This document shows, piece by piece, positions 9,526 through 17,541 of a stretch of DNA of 39,551 nt. The stretch is taken from contig CACLGJ010000001.1 in NCBI GenBank assembly GCA_902606445.1, forward strand, positions 72,001 through 111,551. Reading direction: 5' to 3'. Position numbers and translations under genes: made by a program. This stretch comes from an uncultured Pelagibacteraceae bacterium (GTDB taxonomy: Bacteria; Pseudomonadota; Alphaproteobacteria; Pelagibacterales; Pelagibacteraceae). Position 1 is the stretch's first letter. Each line of letters begins with the position of its first letter. Under the pieces are notes generated by a model that was given only the letters and a program-made list of their open reading frames with translations, made no database searches and was not told the origin of the DNA.

Positions 9526-11685
9526 ATGACTATCTCATATAAAAATATAAATAATCTTAAAGTTGCTGAAGATTTATTGTTATTTGTAAACAATGAATTA
9601 CTTAAAGACACAAATATTTCACCAGAAAAATTTTGGTCAGGATTTGATAAAATCACTCATGAGCTGGCTCCTCAAAATAAAAAATTGATAGAAAAAAGAG
9701 AGAATTTACAAAAAAAAATTGATGCTTGGCATATCAAAAATAAAGGAAATCATATTGATATCCAAAAATATAAAAAATTTTTAATAGATATTGGTTATCT
9801 AAAAAAAGAAGGACCAGATTTTAAAATTGAAACAGAAAACGTAGATGAAGAAATAGCTGATATTGCCGGTCCTCAATTAGTGGTGCCAGTAATGAACGCA
9901 AGATATGCACTTAACGCAGCAAATGCAAGATGGGTAAGTTTATACGATAGTTTATATGGAACAAATATAATTGAGTCTGAGGAAGGTGGAAGTGAAAGAT
10001 ATGACCCTAATAGAGGACAAGAGGTTATAAAATATGTAAGAGAGTTTTTTGATACATACATCCCAATTGATGGGACGAGCTGGAAGAATATAGCAGGATT
10101 AAAAATAAAAGATAAAAATTTAATTATTTTAAAAGATGACTATGAGTATTTTTTAAAAGATAGAGAAAAATTTACAGGATATAGAGGTGAAGCTAACAAA
10201 CCAACTGCTGTAATAATTGAAAATAATAAACTTCATTTTGAAATTATAATTAATCCAAAAGCTTTTAGTGCTGCACATGATATTGCTGGAATAAGTGATG
10301 TAATTGCTGAGTCTGCAATATCAACAATTTGTGATAACGAGGATAGTGTTGCTGCGGTAGATTCTGAAGACAAAATTGTTTGTTATAAGAACTGGCTAGG
10401 TTTAATGAAAGGTGATTTAAAAATAGAATTCGAAAAAAATGGAAAAAATTTAGAAAGAAAACTAAACCCAGATAGAAGTTATATTTCAAGAGATGGCAAA
10501 GGTCTAAAACTTCATGGAAGAAGTTTGCTTCTTATAAGAAATGTTGGTCATCTCATGACAAATCCTTCCATCATACTTAAAGATGGAAATGAAATACCAG
10601 AGGGTATTATGGATGCATTTTTTACAACTGTAGCTGCTCTTCATGATTTAAAAAAAAAAAGAAATTCTAGATCTGGCTCGATTTATATTGTTAAACCAAA
10701 AATGCACGGCCCTGAGGAAACTGATTTTACTAATTTAATTTTTTCTAAAGTTGAAGAGTTGTTGGAATTAAAAAAATTTACTTGTAAAATTGGAATAATG
10801 GACGAAGAACGCAGAACGTCTACCAATCTAAAAGAGTGTATTAGAACACTTAAAAACAGGGTTTTTTTTATTAATACGGGTTTTTTAGACAGAACTGGAG
10901 ATGAAATGCATACCTCTATGGAGGCAGGACCTATGATTAAAAAAGGAGAGATGAAAACTTCAAAATGGATTAATGCATATGAAAATAACAACGTGGATAT
11001 AGGTTTAAAGTGTGGCTTTTCTGGAAAAGCCCAGATTGGAAAAGGTATGTGGGCTATGCCAGATAAAATGAAAGAAATGATGGAAGATAAAATAAATCAT
11101 TTAAAATCTGGTGCGAATTGTGCTTGGGTGCCTTCCCCAACAGCAGCTTCATTACATTCACTTCATTATCATCAAATAAATATATTTGAGGAACAACTTA
11201 AAATTAAAAAGCGTGATCATGCAAAATTAGATGATCTCTTAAATATTCCAATTAAAAATAAACCTGATTGGTCTGAAAAAGAAATAAATGAAGAATTATC
11301 AAACTCTTCACAAACTTTATTAGGATATGTGGTGCGTTGGATAGATCAAGGAGTAGGTTGTTCGAAAGTGCCAGATATAAATAATGTAGGTCTTATGGAA
11401 GATAGGGCAACTTTAAGAATTTCATCACAACATATTGCAAATTGGATTCATCATGGGATTACTACAAAAAAAAAGGTATTAGAAATAATGAAAAAAATGG
11501 CAAAAATTGTTGATAAGCAAAACAATAATGATGAAAGATATGTTAATATGAGTGATGATTATGAAAGATCAAGAGCTTTTAAAACTGCTTGTGAGCTTGT
11601 TTTTAAAGGTAAAGAACAGCCTTCTGGTTATACTGAACCACTTTTGCACTCAAATAGATTAAAAAGAAAGATTAATCAGAACTAG
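9526..11685 (+). CDS. glcB: Malate synthase G
   Basis: Condenses glyoxylate with acetyl-CoA to malate, feeding C2 carbon from glycolate, glycine or acetate into the TCA cycle. At 719 residues it is the G isoform (about 720-730), not the shorter A form. Diagnostic segments include QLVVPVMNARYALNAANARW, PKMHGPEETDFTNLIF, GIMDEERRTSTNLKECI (substrate arginine), FINTGFLDRTGDEMHTSMEAG (Mg-binding acidic residues) and VGLMEDRATLRISSQHIANW (catalytic Asp). The N-terminus aligns with family members from this ATG, so the start is secure even though no ribosome-binding site precedes it. As I recall, glcB in SAR11 can carry a glycine riboswitch; the 100-base upstream region here shows none. It overlaps the end of recR by 14 bp. 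Confidence 0.97.
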   Translation: MTISYKNINNLKVAEDLLLFVNNELLKDTNISPEKFWSGFDKITHELAPQNKKLIEKRENLQKKIDAWHIKNKGNHIDIQKYKKFLIDIGYLKKEGPDFKIETENVDEEIADIAGPQLVVPVMNARYALNAANARWVSLYDSLYGTNIIESEEGGSERYDPNRGQEVIKYVREFFDTYIPIDGTSWKNIAGLKIKDKNLIILKDDYEYFLKDREKFTGYRGEANKPTAVIIENNKLHFEIIINPKAFSAAHDIAGISDVIAESAISTICDNEDSVAAVDSEDKIVCYKNWLGLMKGDLKIEFEKNGKNLERKLNPDRSYISRDGKGLKLHGRSLLLIRNVGHLMTNPSIILKDGNEIPEGIMDAFFTTVAALHDLKKKRNSRSGSIYIVKPKMHGPEETDFTNLIFSKVEELLELKKFTCKIGIMDEERRTSTNLKECIRTLKNRVFFINTGFLDRTGDEMHTSMEAGPMIKKGEMKTSKWINAYENNNVDIGLKCGFSGKAQIGKGMWAMPDKMKEMMEDKINHLKSGANCAWVPSPTAASLHSLHYHQINIFEEQLKIKKRDHAKLDDLLNIPIKNKPDWSEKEINEELSNSSQTLLGYVVRWIDQGVGCSKVPDINNVGLMEDRATLRISSQHIANWIHHGITTKKKVLEIMKKMAKIVDKQNNNDERYVNMSDDYERSRAFKTACELVFKGKEQPSGYTEPLLHSNRLKRKINQN

Positions 11686-12283
11686 ATTTTAAATTTGATC
11701 TATTTTTAAAAGCAGAAAATAATGTGCCATCATCTAAACTTTCAATCTCACCTCCTACAGGTAAGCCTTGAGCCAATTTTGTAATTTTAACATTAGTTTT
11801 TTTTAGACTATCTTGAATATAATATGCTGTTGTTTGTCCTTCTACAGTGGCACTGGTTGCCAAAATAACTTCTTCAATCTTATCTTTAACAACTCTTTCA
11901 ACCAAAGAATTAATTAAAAGATCTTCTTTTCTGTGACCAGCTGAAGCAATAGTTCCACCAAGAATATGAAAATACCCCTTATAAATATTAGAGTTTTCAA
12001 TAGACCATTGATCTGCTATATCTTCTACAACGCAGATTTTATTAAATTTTTCTTTACCACTTTCACAATTAACACACCCGTCTCTTGTTGATTTAAGTGA
12101 GCCACATGAATTACAACGAGTAACATTTTTATAAACTTGGGCTAAAGTATTGGCCATTGGTTTTATAATCTCATCTCTATTATTAATAAGTTTTAATACT
12201 ATACGTTTTGCGGATTTTGGACCAAGACCGGGTAACTTTGAAATTAGTTTAACAAGATCTTCTATTTCTGAAATATTTTGCAT
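11672..12283 (-). CDS. recR: Recombination protein RecR
   Basis: Component of the RecFOR pathway that loads RecA at single-strand gaps. The 203 residues show the RecR order: an N-terminal helix-hairpin-helix (LISKLPGLGPKSAKRIVLKL), a four-Cys zinc finger (CNSCGSLKSTRDGCVNCES, about residues 57-75), a Toprim domain with CVVEDIADQWSIENS and a C-terminal TTAYYIQDSL / LAQGLPVGGEIESLDDGT segment. Third gene of the dnaX-ybaB-recR unit, the standard bacterial arrangement, with only 3 bases between ybaB and recR. It overlaps the convergent glcB by 14 bp. Confidence 0.97.
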   Translation of the reverse strand: MQNISEIEDLVKLISKLPGLGPKSAKRIVLKLINNRDEIIKPMANTLAQVYKNVTRCNSCGSLKSTRDGCVNCESGKEKFNKICVVEDIADQWSIENSNIYKGYFHILGGTIASAGHRKEDLLINSLVERVVKDKIEEVILATSATVEGQTTAYYIQDSLKKTNVKITKLAQGLPVGGEIESLDDGTLFSAFKNRSNLKSSSD

Positions 12284-12286
12284 TAA

Positions 12287-12604
12287 TTATAATGGCCATT
12301 TAAAGCCAGGAATACCTAAACCACCGGTCGCCTTAGAAATTTCTTCCGTTGTTTTTGATTTTAATTGGTCTTTGGCACTATTATGTGCCGCAACTATCAA
12401 ATCCTCAATAATAGATTTTTCTTCTTTAAGGATTTCATTTGATATCTCTATTTTTTGCATCTCTCCTTCTCCATCCAATATAACTTTGATAGAATTAGAA
12501 CCAGAAACTCCTTCAACTCTAATATCCTTAATTTTTTTCTGGCTTTCCTTCATTTTGGCCTCTAATTCTTTTGCTTTCTCTAATATCTTAGTAAAATCTG
12601 TCAT
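12287..12604 (-). CDS. YbaB/EbfC family nucleoid-associated protein
   Basis: Small DNA-binding protein of the YbaB/EbfC family, which forms dimers that clamp DNA. At 105 residues it has the usual length and layout: an N-terminal amphipathic helix (ILEKAKELEAKMKESQKKIKDI), then EGVSGSNSIKVILDGEGEMQKIEIS and a C-terminal helix with DLIVAAHNSAKDQLKSKTTEEISKATGGLGIPG. Its start codon overlaps the dnaX stop by 4 bp and recR follows at once, so translation is probably coupled. The gene order dnaX-ybaB-recR confirms the assignment; the exact cellular role of the family remains loosely defined. Confidence 0.94.
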   Translation of the reverse strand: MTDFTKILEKAKELEAKMKESQKKIKDIRVEGVSGSNSIKVILDGEGEMQKIEISNEILKEEKSIIEDLIVAAHNSAKDQLKSKTTEEISKATGGLGIPGFKWPL

Positions 12605-14262
12605 AAATCATCATCCTCTATTAAAGGTTTAACATCAATTAATTCTGCGTCGGGAAAATACTTTAATACATTTTCATACAAATAAGATTTTTTTGTTTTT
12701 TCAGTTAACTCCTTACGGTTGTTTTTTTCTTTATCTTTAATTGATACCTCACCCAGATTTTTACTAAAACTTATAATCCACCTTTGGTCAGTCCACTCAG
12801 CTAATTTTGATGATAAATTTTTAACAAAATCTTTATCTAAATTATCATTGAAAGAAATTTCCATTCTTCCTTTTTCAAATTTTACTAAATTTACATTTTT
12901 TTCAAGCTCATATTTAAGTTGCATTTCTTTTTTGTGATAACAAAACTCTACTAATTCATTGAAAGATTTTATGTCAACTTTATAAGAGGCTTTTGAGCCT
13001 AAATTTGGTTCTGGTTTAATCTTTTTTTCTTGAGAAACATTTTTAATTTGGTTGATGGTCCCTTTGTTAGCAATTTGAGATGAAGTTTGCTCATGAATAT
13101 CATTTTTTTTAACATTAATAAGATCATTATCACTTCGGTTTTCATTTTTAGGTTTTAAACTCTCCAAATGAATTAATCTCAATAAAAACATCTCTATTGA
13201 TAAATGTTGATTCGAAACGATGTCTAATTCATTTAGTGCTTGAATTGTAAATTGCCAAAATAAAATCAAAACTTTACTATCAATCCTATTTGCCATTTGT
13301 TTAATCTGGTCAAATTCATCTTCATTTAATGAAAAATTTGTACTTTCTAATGTGAGAGAGTTAATATTTTTAAAATAATATAAAATTTCTAAAAAATCAT
13401 TTAAGAATATTTTTGGTTCGATACCTTGATCATAAATTTTTCTATAACTTTCAATAACTTTATCTTCATCACCTTTTAAAATAAAATTAAAAATATTTAT
13501 TAACTGAGATTTATCGAAATAACCAAATATTTTTTGAGCAGCTTCTAAATCCAATTCCTTTTTACCATCAAGACTTATAAGTGCCCTATCAAGAAGAGAA
13601 AGCGCATCCCTAACAGACCCTTCAGAAATTTTAACTATAAGTTGCAAAGCTTTATCTGTCGCCTTACCATTTTCTTTATCTTTAATTTGCTTTATAAAAT
13701 CTAATAGTTCAGATGATTTTATTCTAGAAAGATCAAATCTTTGACATCTAGAAACAACTGTTATTGGAATTTTTTTAATTTCTGTGGTTGCAAATATAAA
13801 CTTTAAATATTCAGGTGGCTCTTCTAATGTTTTTAATAATGCATTAAAAGCCTGTTTACTCAACATATGAACTTCGTCAATAATAAAAATCTTATATTTT
13901 GATGAAGTGGGTCCATATCTTGAAAATTCAATTAAATCTCTTACGTCATCCACGCCTGTTTTACTTGCAGCGTCCATTTCAAGAACATCTATGTGACTCG
14001 AGTTAGATATAGCTTCACAATTTTTGCAGAAATTATCTTTACATAATTTTTCTATTCCATTTAAACAATTAAGAGACTTAGCAACAATTCTTGCTGTTGT
14101 TGTTTTGCCTACTCCTCTGATTCCAGTAAAAAGATAAGCATTTGGTACTTTATTTGACTTAATTGAGTTCAAAATGGTTTCAGCTAAAACCTCTTGGCCA
14201 ATCAGATCATCAAATATCTGAGGTCTGTATTTAAGTGCTAAAACTTTATTATTTTTATTCAT
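12601..14262 (-). CDS. dnaX: DNA polymerase III subunit gamma/tau
   Basis: Clamp-loader ATPase of the replicative polymerase. The 553 residues include the AAA+ module with Walker A GIRGVGKT (47-54), a zinc module with four cysteines (C66, C74, C79, C82), Walker B IFIIDEVHMLS, and the SRC sensor TVVSRCQRFDLSR. The collar domain and a lysine-rich linker follow, then a C-terminal tau-like domain. Homopolymer A runs exist in the linker, but I cannot tell whether programmed slippage makes a separate gamma product. The ATG lies 12 bases downstream of the SRP RNA 3' end, so the mRNA may be a read-through product of the ffs promoter. First gene of dnaX-ybaB-recR. Confidence 0.96.
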   Translation of the reverse strand: MNKNNKVLALKYRPQIFDDLIGQEVLAETILNSIKSNKVPNAYLFTGIRGVGKTTTARIVAKSLNCLNGIEKLCKDNFCKNCEAISNSSHIDVLEMDAASKTGVDDVRDLIEFSRYGPTSSKYKIFIIDEVHMLSKQAFNALLKTLEEPPEYLKFIFATTEIKKIPITVVSRCQRFDLSRIKSSELLDFIKQIKDKENGKATDKALQLIVKISEGSVRDALSLLDRALISLDGKKELDLEAAQKIFGYFDKSQLINIFNFILKGDEDKVIESYRKIYDQGIEPKIFLNDFLEILYYFKNINSLTLESTNFSLNEDEFDQIKQMANRIDSKVLILFWQFTIQALNELDIVSNQHLSIEMFLLRLIHLESLKPKNENRSDNDLINVKKNDIHEQTSSQIANKGTINQIKNVSQEKKIKPEPNLGSKASYKVDIKSFNELVEFCYHKKEMQLKYELEKNVNLVKFEKGRMEISFNDNLDKDFVKNLSSKLAEWTDQRWIISFSKNLGEVSIKDKEKNNRKELTEKTKKSYLYENVLKYFPDAELIDVKPLIEDDDL

Positions 14263-14274
14263 TTAATTATCTTA

Positions 14275-14358
14275 GGAGACTAGAACCTGAATAACTGTCT
14301 CTACGACTGCTTCTGTTAAGATCTGGTCGGGTTCAAGCAGCATTCACCTCTAGCCTCC
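14275..14358 (-). ncRNA. ffs: SRP RNA (4.5S, small bacterial type)
   Basis: RNA scaffold of the signal recognition particle, binding Ffh to target membrane proteins. The minus strand reads GGAGGCUAGAGG at the 5' end, which pairs with UUCUAGUCUCC at the 3' end to close an 84-nucleotide hairpin. In between are the typical UGAAUGCUGCUUGAACCCG segment and the Ffh-binding domain, with the conserved AGAAGCAG on the 3' side. The apical loop is UAAC closed by U-A, in place of the usual GGAA. The 5' end falls exactly 7 bases after a good -10 box. Location directly before dnaX is common in Alphaproteobacteria. No separate terminator is seen before dnaX. Confidence 0.93.
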
Positions 14359-14364
14359 GAAACT

Positions 14365-14394
14365 ATTATAGCAGTATTGTTTTCTAATCTACAA
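14365..14394 (-). promoter_or_regulatory. Promoter of SRP RNA gene
   Basis: On the minus strand TTGTAG (14394-14389) and a perfect TATAAT (14370-14365) are separated by 18 bases. The expected start, 14358-14359, coincides with the GGAGG that opens the SRP RNA hairpin, so promoter and RNA end support each other. It lies between the pheA stop and ffs. Confidence 0.75.
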
Positions 14395-14401
14395 TAAAAG
14401 A

Positions 14402-15238
14402 TTATAATTTTTTCTCTCTTATAGGATCTGCTTCAAAAACACCCAGAACATGAAAATCTTGACAGTGAAGACCTAACTCTTCAAGAGATTTTTGAACTTT
14501 TTTATCCTCTATATGTCCATCAAGATCACACAAAAAAAAGAACGAGTCAAAAGAGTTTTTTTCGGGATAGCTTTGTAATTTAGTTAAATTTACTCCATTA
14601 ATAGCAAACCCTCCTAAAGATTGATAAAGTGCAGCTGGTTTACTTTTTAGTTTAAATAAAAAAGATGTTATATATTTTTTATCTGAATATTCTGGTTGTA
14701 TCAAATCTTTACCCATAACTAAAAATCTTGTTAAATTCCCAGATTCATTTTCAATATTTTTTTTTATTATTTCTAACCCATAAGTTTCAGCGCTCAAAAT
14801 TGAAGCTATCGCTGCTTCTTCTTTTTTTTTATTTTTTGAAATCATTTCTGCTGAACCTGCTGTATCAGCCCTAATATGTTCATTTAAATTATTTTTTTTT
14901 ATGAACTTAGAGCATTGAGATAAAGCTTGAGCATGAGAAAATACATTTTTTATATCAGTTAATTTTGTACCTGGTTGGCCTAATAAATTATGTTCAATTT
15001 TTTGAAAATACTCAGAGTAAATATTTAAACGATATTTAAAAATTAGATATTCAATTCCAATGTTTCCTGTAATTCTATTAGATTCTGGTATAACAATTTT
15101 TGAATTTTTTTCATTAGATGCTTTAATGAAGCATTCATCAAAAGTCTTACAAGGAATAATTTCTGCATTTGGATTAATTGCAAGAGATGCTAAATGAGAA
15201 TAAGCACCATAAGTACCTTGAAAATAAATTTTATTCAT
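14402..15238 (-). CDS. pheA: Prephenate dehydratase
   Basis: Converts prephenate to phenylpyruvate in phenylalanine synthesis. The 278-residue monofunctional protein has a PDT domain (about 1-180) beginning with IYFQGTYGAYSHLAS and including NVFSHAQALSQCSKFI and the catalytic RADTAGSAEMISK region (the TDTAGSA-type motif). A C-terminal ACT domain (FKLKSKPAALYQSLGGFAINGVNLTKLQSYP) is the usual phenylalanine-binding regulatory site. No chorismate mutase domain is fused, as in many Alphaproteobacteria. It lies 2 bases after kdsB, an arrangement with divergent cycM that is conserved in the class. Confidence 0.96.
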   Translation of the reverse strand: MNKIYFQGTYGAYSHLASLAINPNAEIIPCKTFDECFIKASNEKNSKIVIPESNRITGNIGIEYLIFKYRLNIYSEYFQKIEHNLLGQPGTKLTDIKNVFSHAQALSQCSKFIKKNNLNEHIRADTAGSAEMISKNKKKEEAAIASILSAETYGLEIIKKNIENESGNLTRFLVMGKDLIQPEYSDKKYITSFLFKLKSKPAALYQSLGGFAINGVNLTKLQSYPEKNSFDSFFFLCDLDGHIEDKKVQKSLEELGLHCQDFHVLGVFEADPIREKKL

Positions 15239-15240
15239 AA

Positions 15241-15975
15241 CTATTTATATTTCATAATTTTTTTTATAGCTAGATAATCTTCTTCAGTATCAATACCTAT
15301 TGGTGATTTGTTGGCAAGGGTGACATTTATATTTATTCCATTATCCAGAGCTCTTAATTGTTCTAATTTATTTTCTAATTCATTATTAGACTGTTTAAAT
15401 GAAATAAATTTTTTTAAAGTTTCTACTTCATAACAGTAAATACCAATATGATGATAAATATTAACTTTATTTTGATCTTTTATTTTTCTCATAAAATTTT
15501 CTGCAAAAGGAAATGCATTGTCATTAAATGAATCTTTTACTTTAACTTTCACTATATTCTTGTTTTCATACATATCATCATCATGAATTTTTGCTGCTAA
15601 AGTCCCAATTTTTGAATTATTTGATTTCATTTTAGCGTCTAAGCTTTTAATATCATTGACATCAATATCAGGCTCATCACCTTGAACATTCATTATAAAA
15701 TTGATATCTGATCTCTTTAACAAATTGAAAGCCTCATATATTCTATCAGTTCCTGTTTTATGGTTTTTTGAAGTTAAAATTGCATTCCCACCATTATTTT
15801 GGACATCATCTAATATTTCTTGATCCTCTGTTGCTACTACTACTTCCCCAATGTCAGCATTCTCAGCTCTTCTAAAAACATGGGAAATTATAGATTGACC
15901 ATTTAATTTAAGCAGAGGTTTTCCAGGTAATCTAGTTGCAGACATTCTTGAGGGTATAATTATTAATGTTTTCAT
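15241..15975 (-). CDS. kdsB: 3-deoxy-manno-octulosonate cytidylyltransferase (CMP-KDO synthetase)
   Basis: Activates KDO with CTP for transfer to lipid A, so it indicates that an LPS inner core is made. The 244-residue protein starts with the nucleotide-binding IIPSRMSATRLPGKPLLKLNG, followed by VATEDQEI, NFIMNVQGDEPDI (metal-binding Asp) and YHHIGIYCYE...LENKLEQLRALDNGI. These match KdsB throughout. Start chosen at the ATG giving MKTLIIIPSRM, the family N-terminus. Works with kdsD (21.0 kb) and the lptC/lptB export genes. It forms a two-gene unit with pheA. Confidence 0.96.
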   Translation of the reverse strand: MKTLIIIPSRMSATRLPGKPLLKLNGQSIISHVFRRAENADIGEVVVATEDQEILDDVQNNGGNAILTSKNHKTGTDRIYEAFNLLKRSDINFIMNVQGDEPDIDVNDIKSLDAKMKSNNSKIGTLAAKIHDDDMYENKNIVKVKVKDSFNDNAFPFAENFMRKIKDQNKVNIYHHIGIYCYEVETLKKFISFKQSNNELENKLEQLRALDNGININVTLANKSPIGIDTEEDYLAIKKIMKYK

Positions 15976-16080
15976 ATGTTATTTATATTTGTTTAGATTA
16001 TAAAGAGGGGCAAAATTGTACAGTAAAATATAAGAAATTTTAAAATATTAATGTTATAGGTTTAATAAATTTTATCAAAA

Positions 16081-16617
16081 ATGGATTCTTTTGAAATAAA
16101 CAAAATCATTGCAGCAGTCTTATTAGTTGTGCTTTTAGTAATCGGTATTAGTAAGCTCTCCAATGTAATATTTTATGTAGAGAAACCAGAGAAACCTGGA
16201 TATGCAATCGAGATTGAGCAAGTGGTAACAACATCTACTGCTTCGTTAACTGAAGAAGAAAAAGTTGATATTGCGGCATTGATGGCACTTGGAGATGTTA
16301 CATCTGGAGAAAAAATTTTTAAAAAATGTGCTGCTTGTCATTCAATAATTAAAGGTGGAAAAAATAATATTGGGCCCGCACTTTATAATGTGGTTGGAAG
16401 AAAAATTGGAGGTGTGGCTGATTATAAATACTCAAAAGCTTTAATTGCTTATGGGAAAGAGTGGAATTTTGAGGAACTTAATGGTTTTTTAATTAAACCT
16501 GCTAAGTGGATTAAAGGAACAAAAATGGCATATGCTGGTCTGAGAAAGGAAAGTGACAGAGCATCTGTGATAAAATATCTAAATAAAAATTCTGATAATC
16601 CTCTTCCTTTACCTTAA
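16081..16617 (+). CDS. cycM: Membrane-anchored cytochrome c552 (CycM type)
   Basis: Class I c-type cytochrome that carries electrons between the bc1 complex and terminal oxidase. Residues about 8-31 form an uncleaved signal anchor, followed by a Pro/Glu-rich linker (to about 70) and the haem domain. The haem-binding motif is CAACH (C83, C86, H87), and the axial methionine is M149 in KGTKMAYAG. At 178 residues it matches the CycM family of Alphaproteobacteria, as does its position divergent from kdsB-pheA. The haem domain would face the periplasm. It overlaps the end of argF by 9 bp, convergent. Confidence 0.92.
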   Translation: MDSFEINKIIAAVLLVVLLVIGISKLSNVIFYVEKPEKPGYAIEIEQVVTTSTASLTEEEKVDIAALMALGDVTSGEKIFKKCAACHSIIKGGKNNIGPALYNVVGRKIGGVADYKYSKALIAYGKEWNFEELNGFLIKPAKWIKGTKMAYAGLRKESDRASVIKYLNKNSDNPLPLP

Positions 16618-17538
16618 TTTATCAAAACAATATAACAAAATACTTTTTTGCACATGAGCTCTGTTTGAAGCTTGTAACCATACTTTTGAATTTTTATTTT
16701 TAAAAACAAAATCATCAACTTCATTTCCTCTGGGTAAACAATGTAAAAAGGTACAATTTTTTTTTGCAAAGCTCATTAATTTTTTGTTAATTTTAAAATT
16801 TTTAAAATCTTTAATCTTATTTTTTATATTAACCTTATCGTTAAGAGATATTACTTTATCTGAAAAAATTACATCAGCATTTTTAACAGCTTTTTTAGGA
16901 TCGTTAAAAATTTTTATTTTTTTATTTTGTTTTTTAATAGTGTCTAAAATGTTTCCTTTGGGTTTATATTTATTTGGACAGCCTATTCTTAGTCTAAAAG
17001 AAAATTTTATAGAGGCCTCTATAAGGCTATTCAAAACATTATTCGAGTCACCTACCCAAGCAATATTCAATTTTGAAATTGACTTTTTTTTAATCTCTTC
17101 AACTGTGAATACATCAGATAAAATCTGCGTTGGATGTGATGAAGGAGATAATCCATTGATTATAGGTATTTTTAAATATTTTTTAAAATTATCCAACTTT
17201 TTATCGCTATCTGTTCTTAACATAAAACCATCTCCATAAGTTGATAATATTTTAGCTGTATCCTCAATTGTCTCACCTCCCCCCCCTAAGTGTAATTCAT
17301 TTGACCGCAATGTAATTGTTCCACCACCCAATTGTTTTATGGCCAAATAAAAGCTAAGTCTTGTTCGTAGGCTAGGTTTTTCAAACATTTGAATTAATAA
17401 TTTTCCTTTTAAAGGAGCTTTAGGATCATTTTCTAAAGTGCTTAGTTTTTTTCTTAACTTTTTTCTTTCTTTTGCATCTTTAAGTATTCTTCTTAAGTCT
17501 TTAAGAGGTACATCTTTTAAATTAATAAAATGTTTCAT
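16609..17538 (-). CDS. argF: Ornithine carbamoyltransferase, anabolic
   Basis: Makes citrulline from ornithine and carbamoyl phosphate. The 309 residues carry the carbamoyl-phosphate loop FEKPSLRTRLSF, the GGGTITL / LHLGGGGETIEDTA region, the HPTQ motif (SHPTQILSD), the ornithine-side WVGDSNNV and the Cys loop FLHCLPRGNEVDD. The SxRTR loop has Leu where E. coli has Thr, a variant also known in other OTCases. Three bases separate it from the upstream argD stop, so argD-argF form an operon; with argJ at 4.4 kb they cover the middle of the arginine pathway. Confidence 0.96.
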   Translation of the reverse strand: MKHFINLKDVPLKDLRRILKDAKERKKLRKKLSTLENDPKAPLKGKLLIQMFEKPSLRTRLSFYLAIKQLGGGTITLRSNELHLGGGGETIEDTAKILSTYGDGFMLRTDSDKKLDNFKKYLKIPIINGLSPSSHPTQILSDVFTVEEIKKKSISKLNIAWVGDSNNVLNSLIEASIKFSFRLRIGCPNKYKPKGNILDTIKKQNKKIKIFNDPKKAVKNADVIFSDKVISLNDKVNIKNKIKDFKNFKINKKLMSFAKKNCTFLHCLPRGNEVDDFVFKNKNSKVWLQASNRAHVQKSILLYCFDKLR

Positions 17539-17541
17539 TTG

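Noticed and set aside
12150-12632. 160-codon open frame on plus strand across recR and ybaB
   Set aside because: Antisense shadow of two well-identified genes; no family motif, and hydrophobic composition expected from reverse reading.
16784-17239. 151-codon open frame on plus strand inside argF
   Set aside because: Fully antisense to a clear ornithine carbamoyltransferase; Phe/Leu-rich product typical of antisense to Lys-rich genes.
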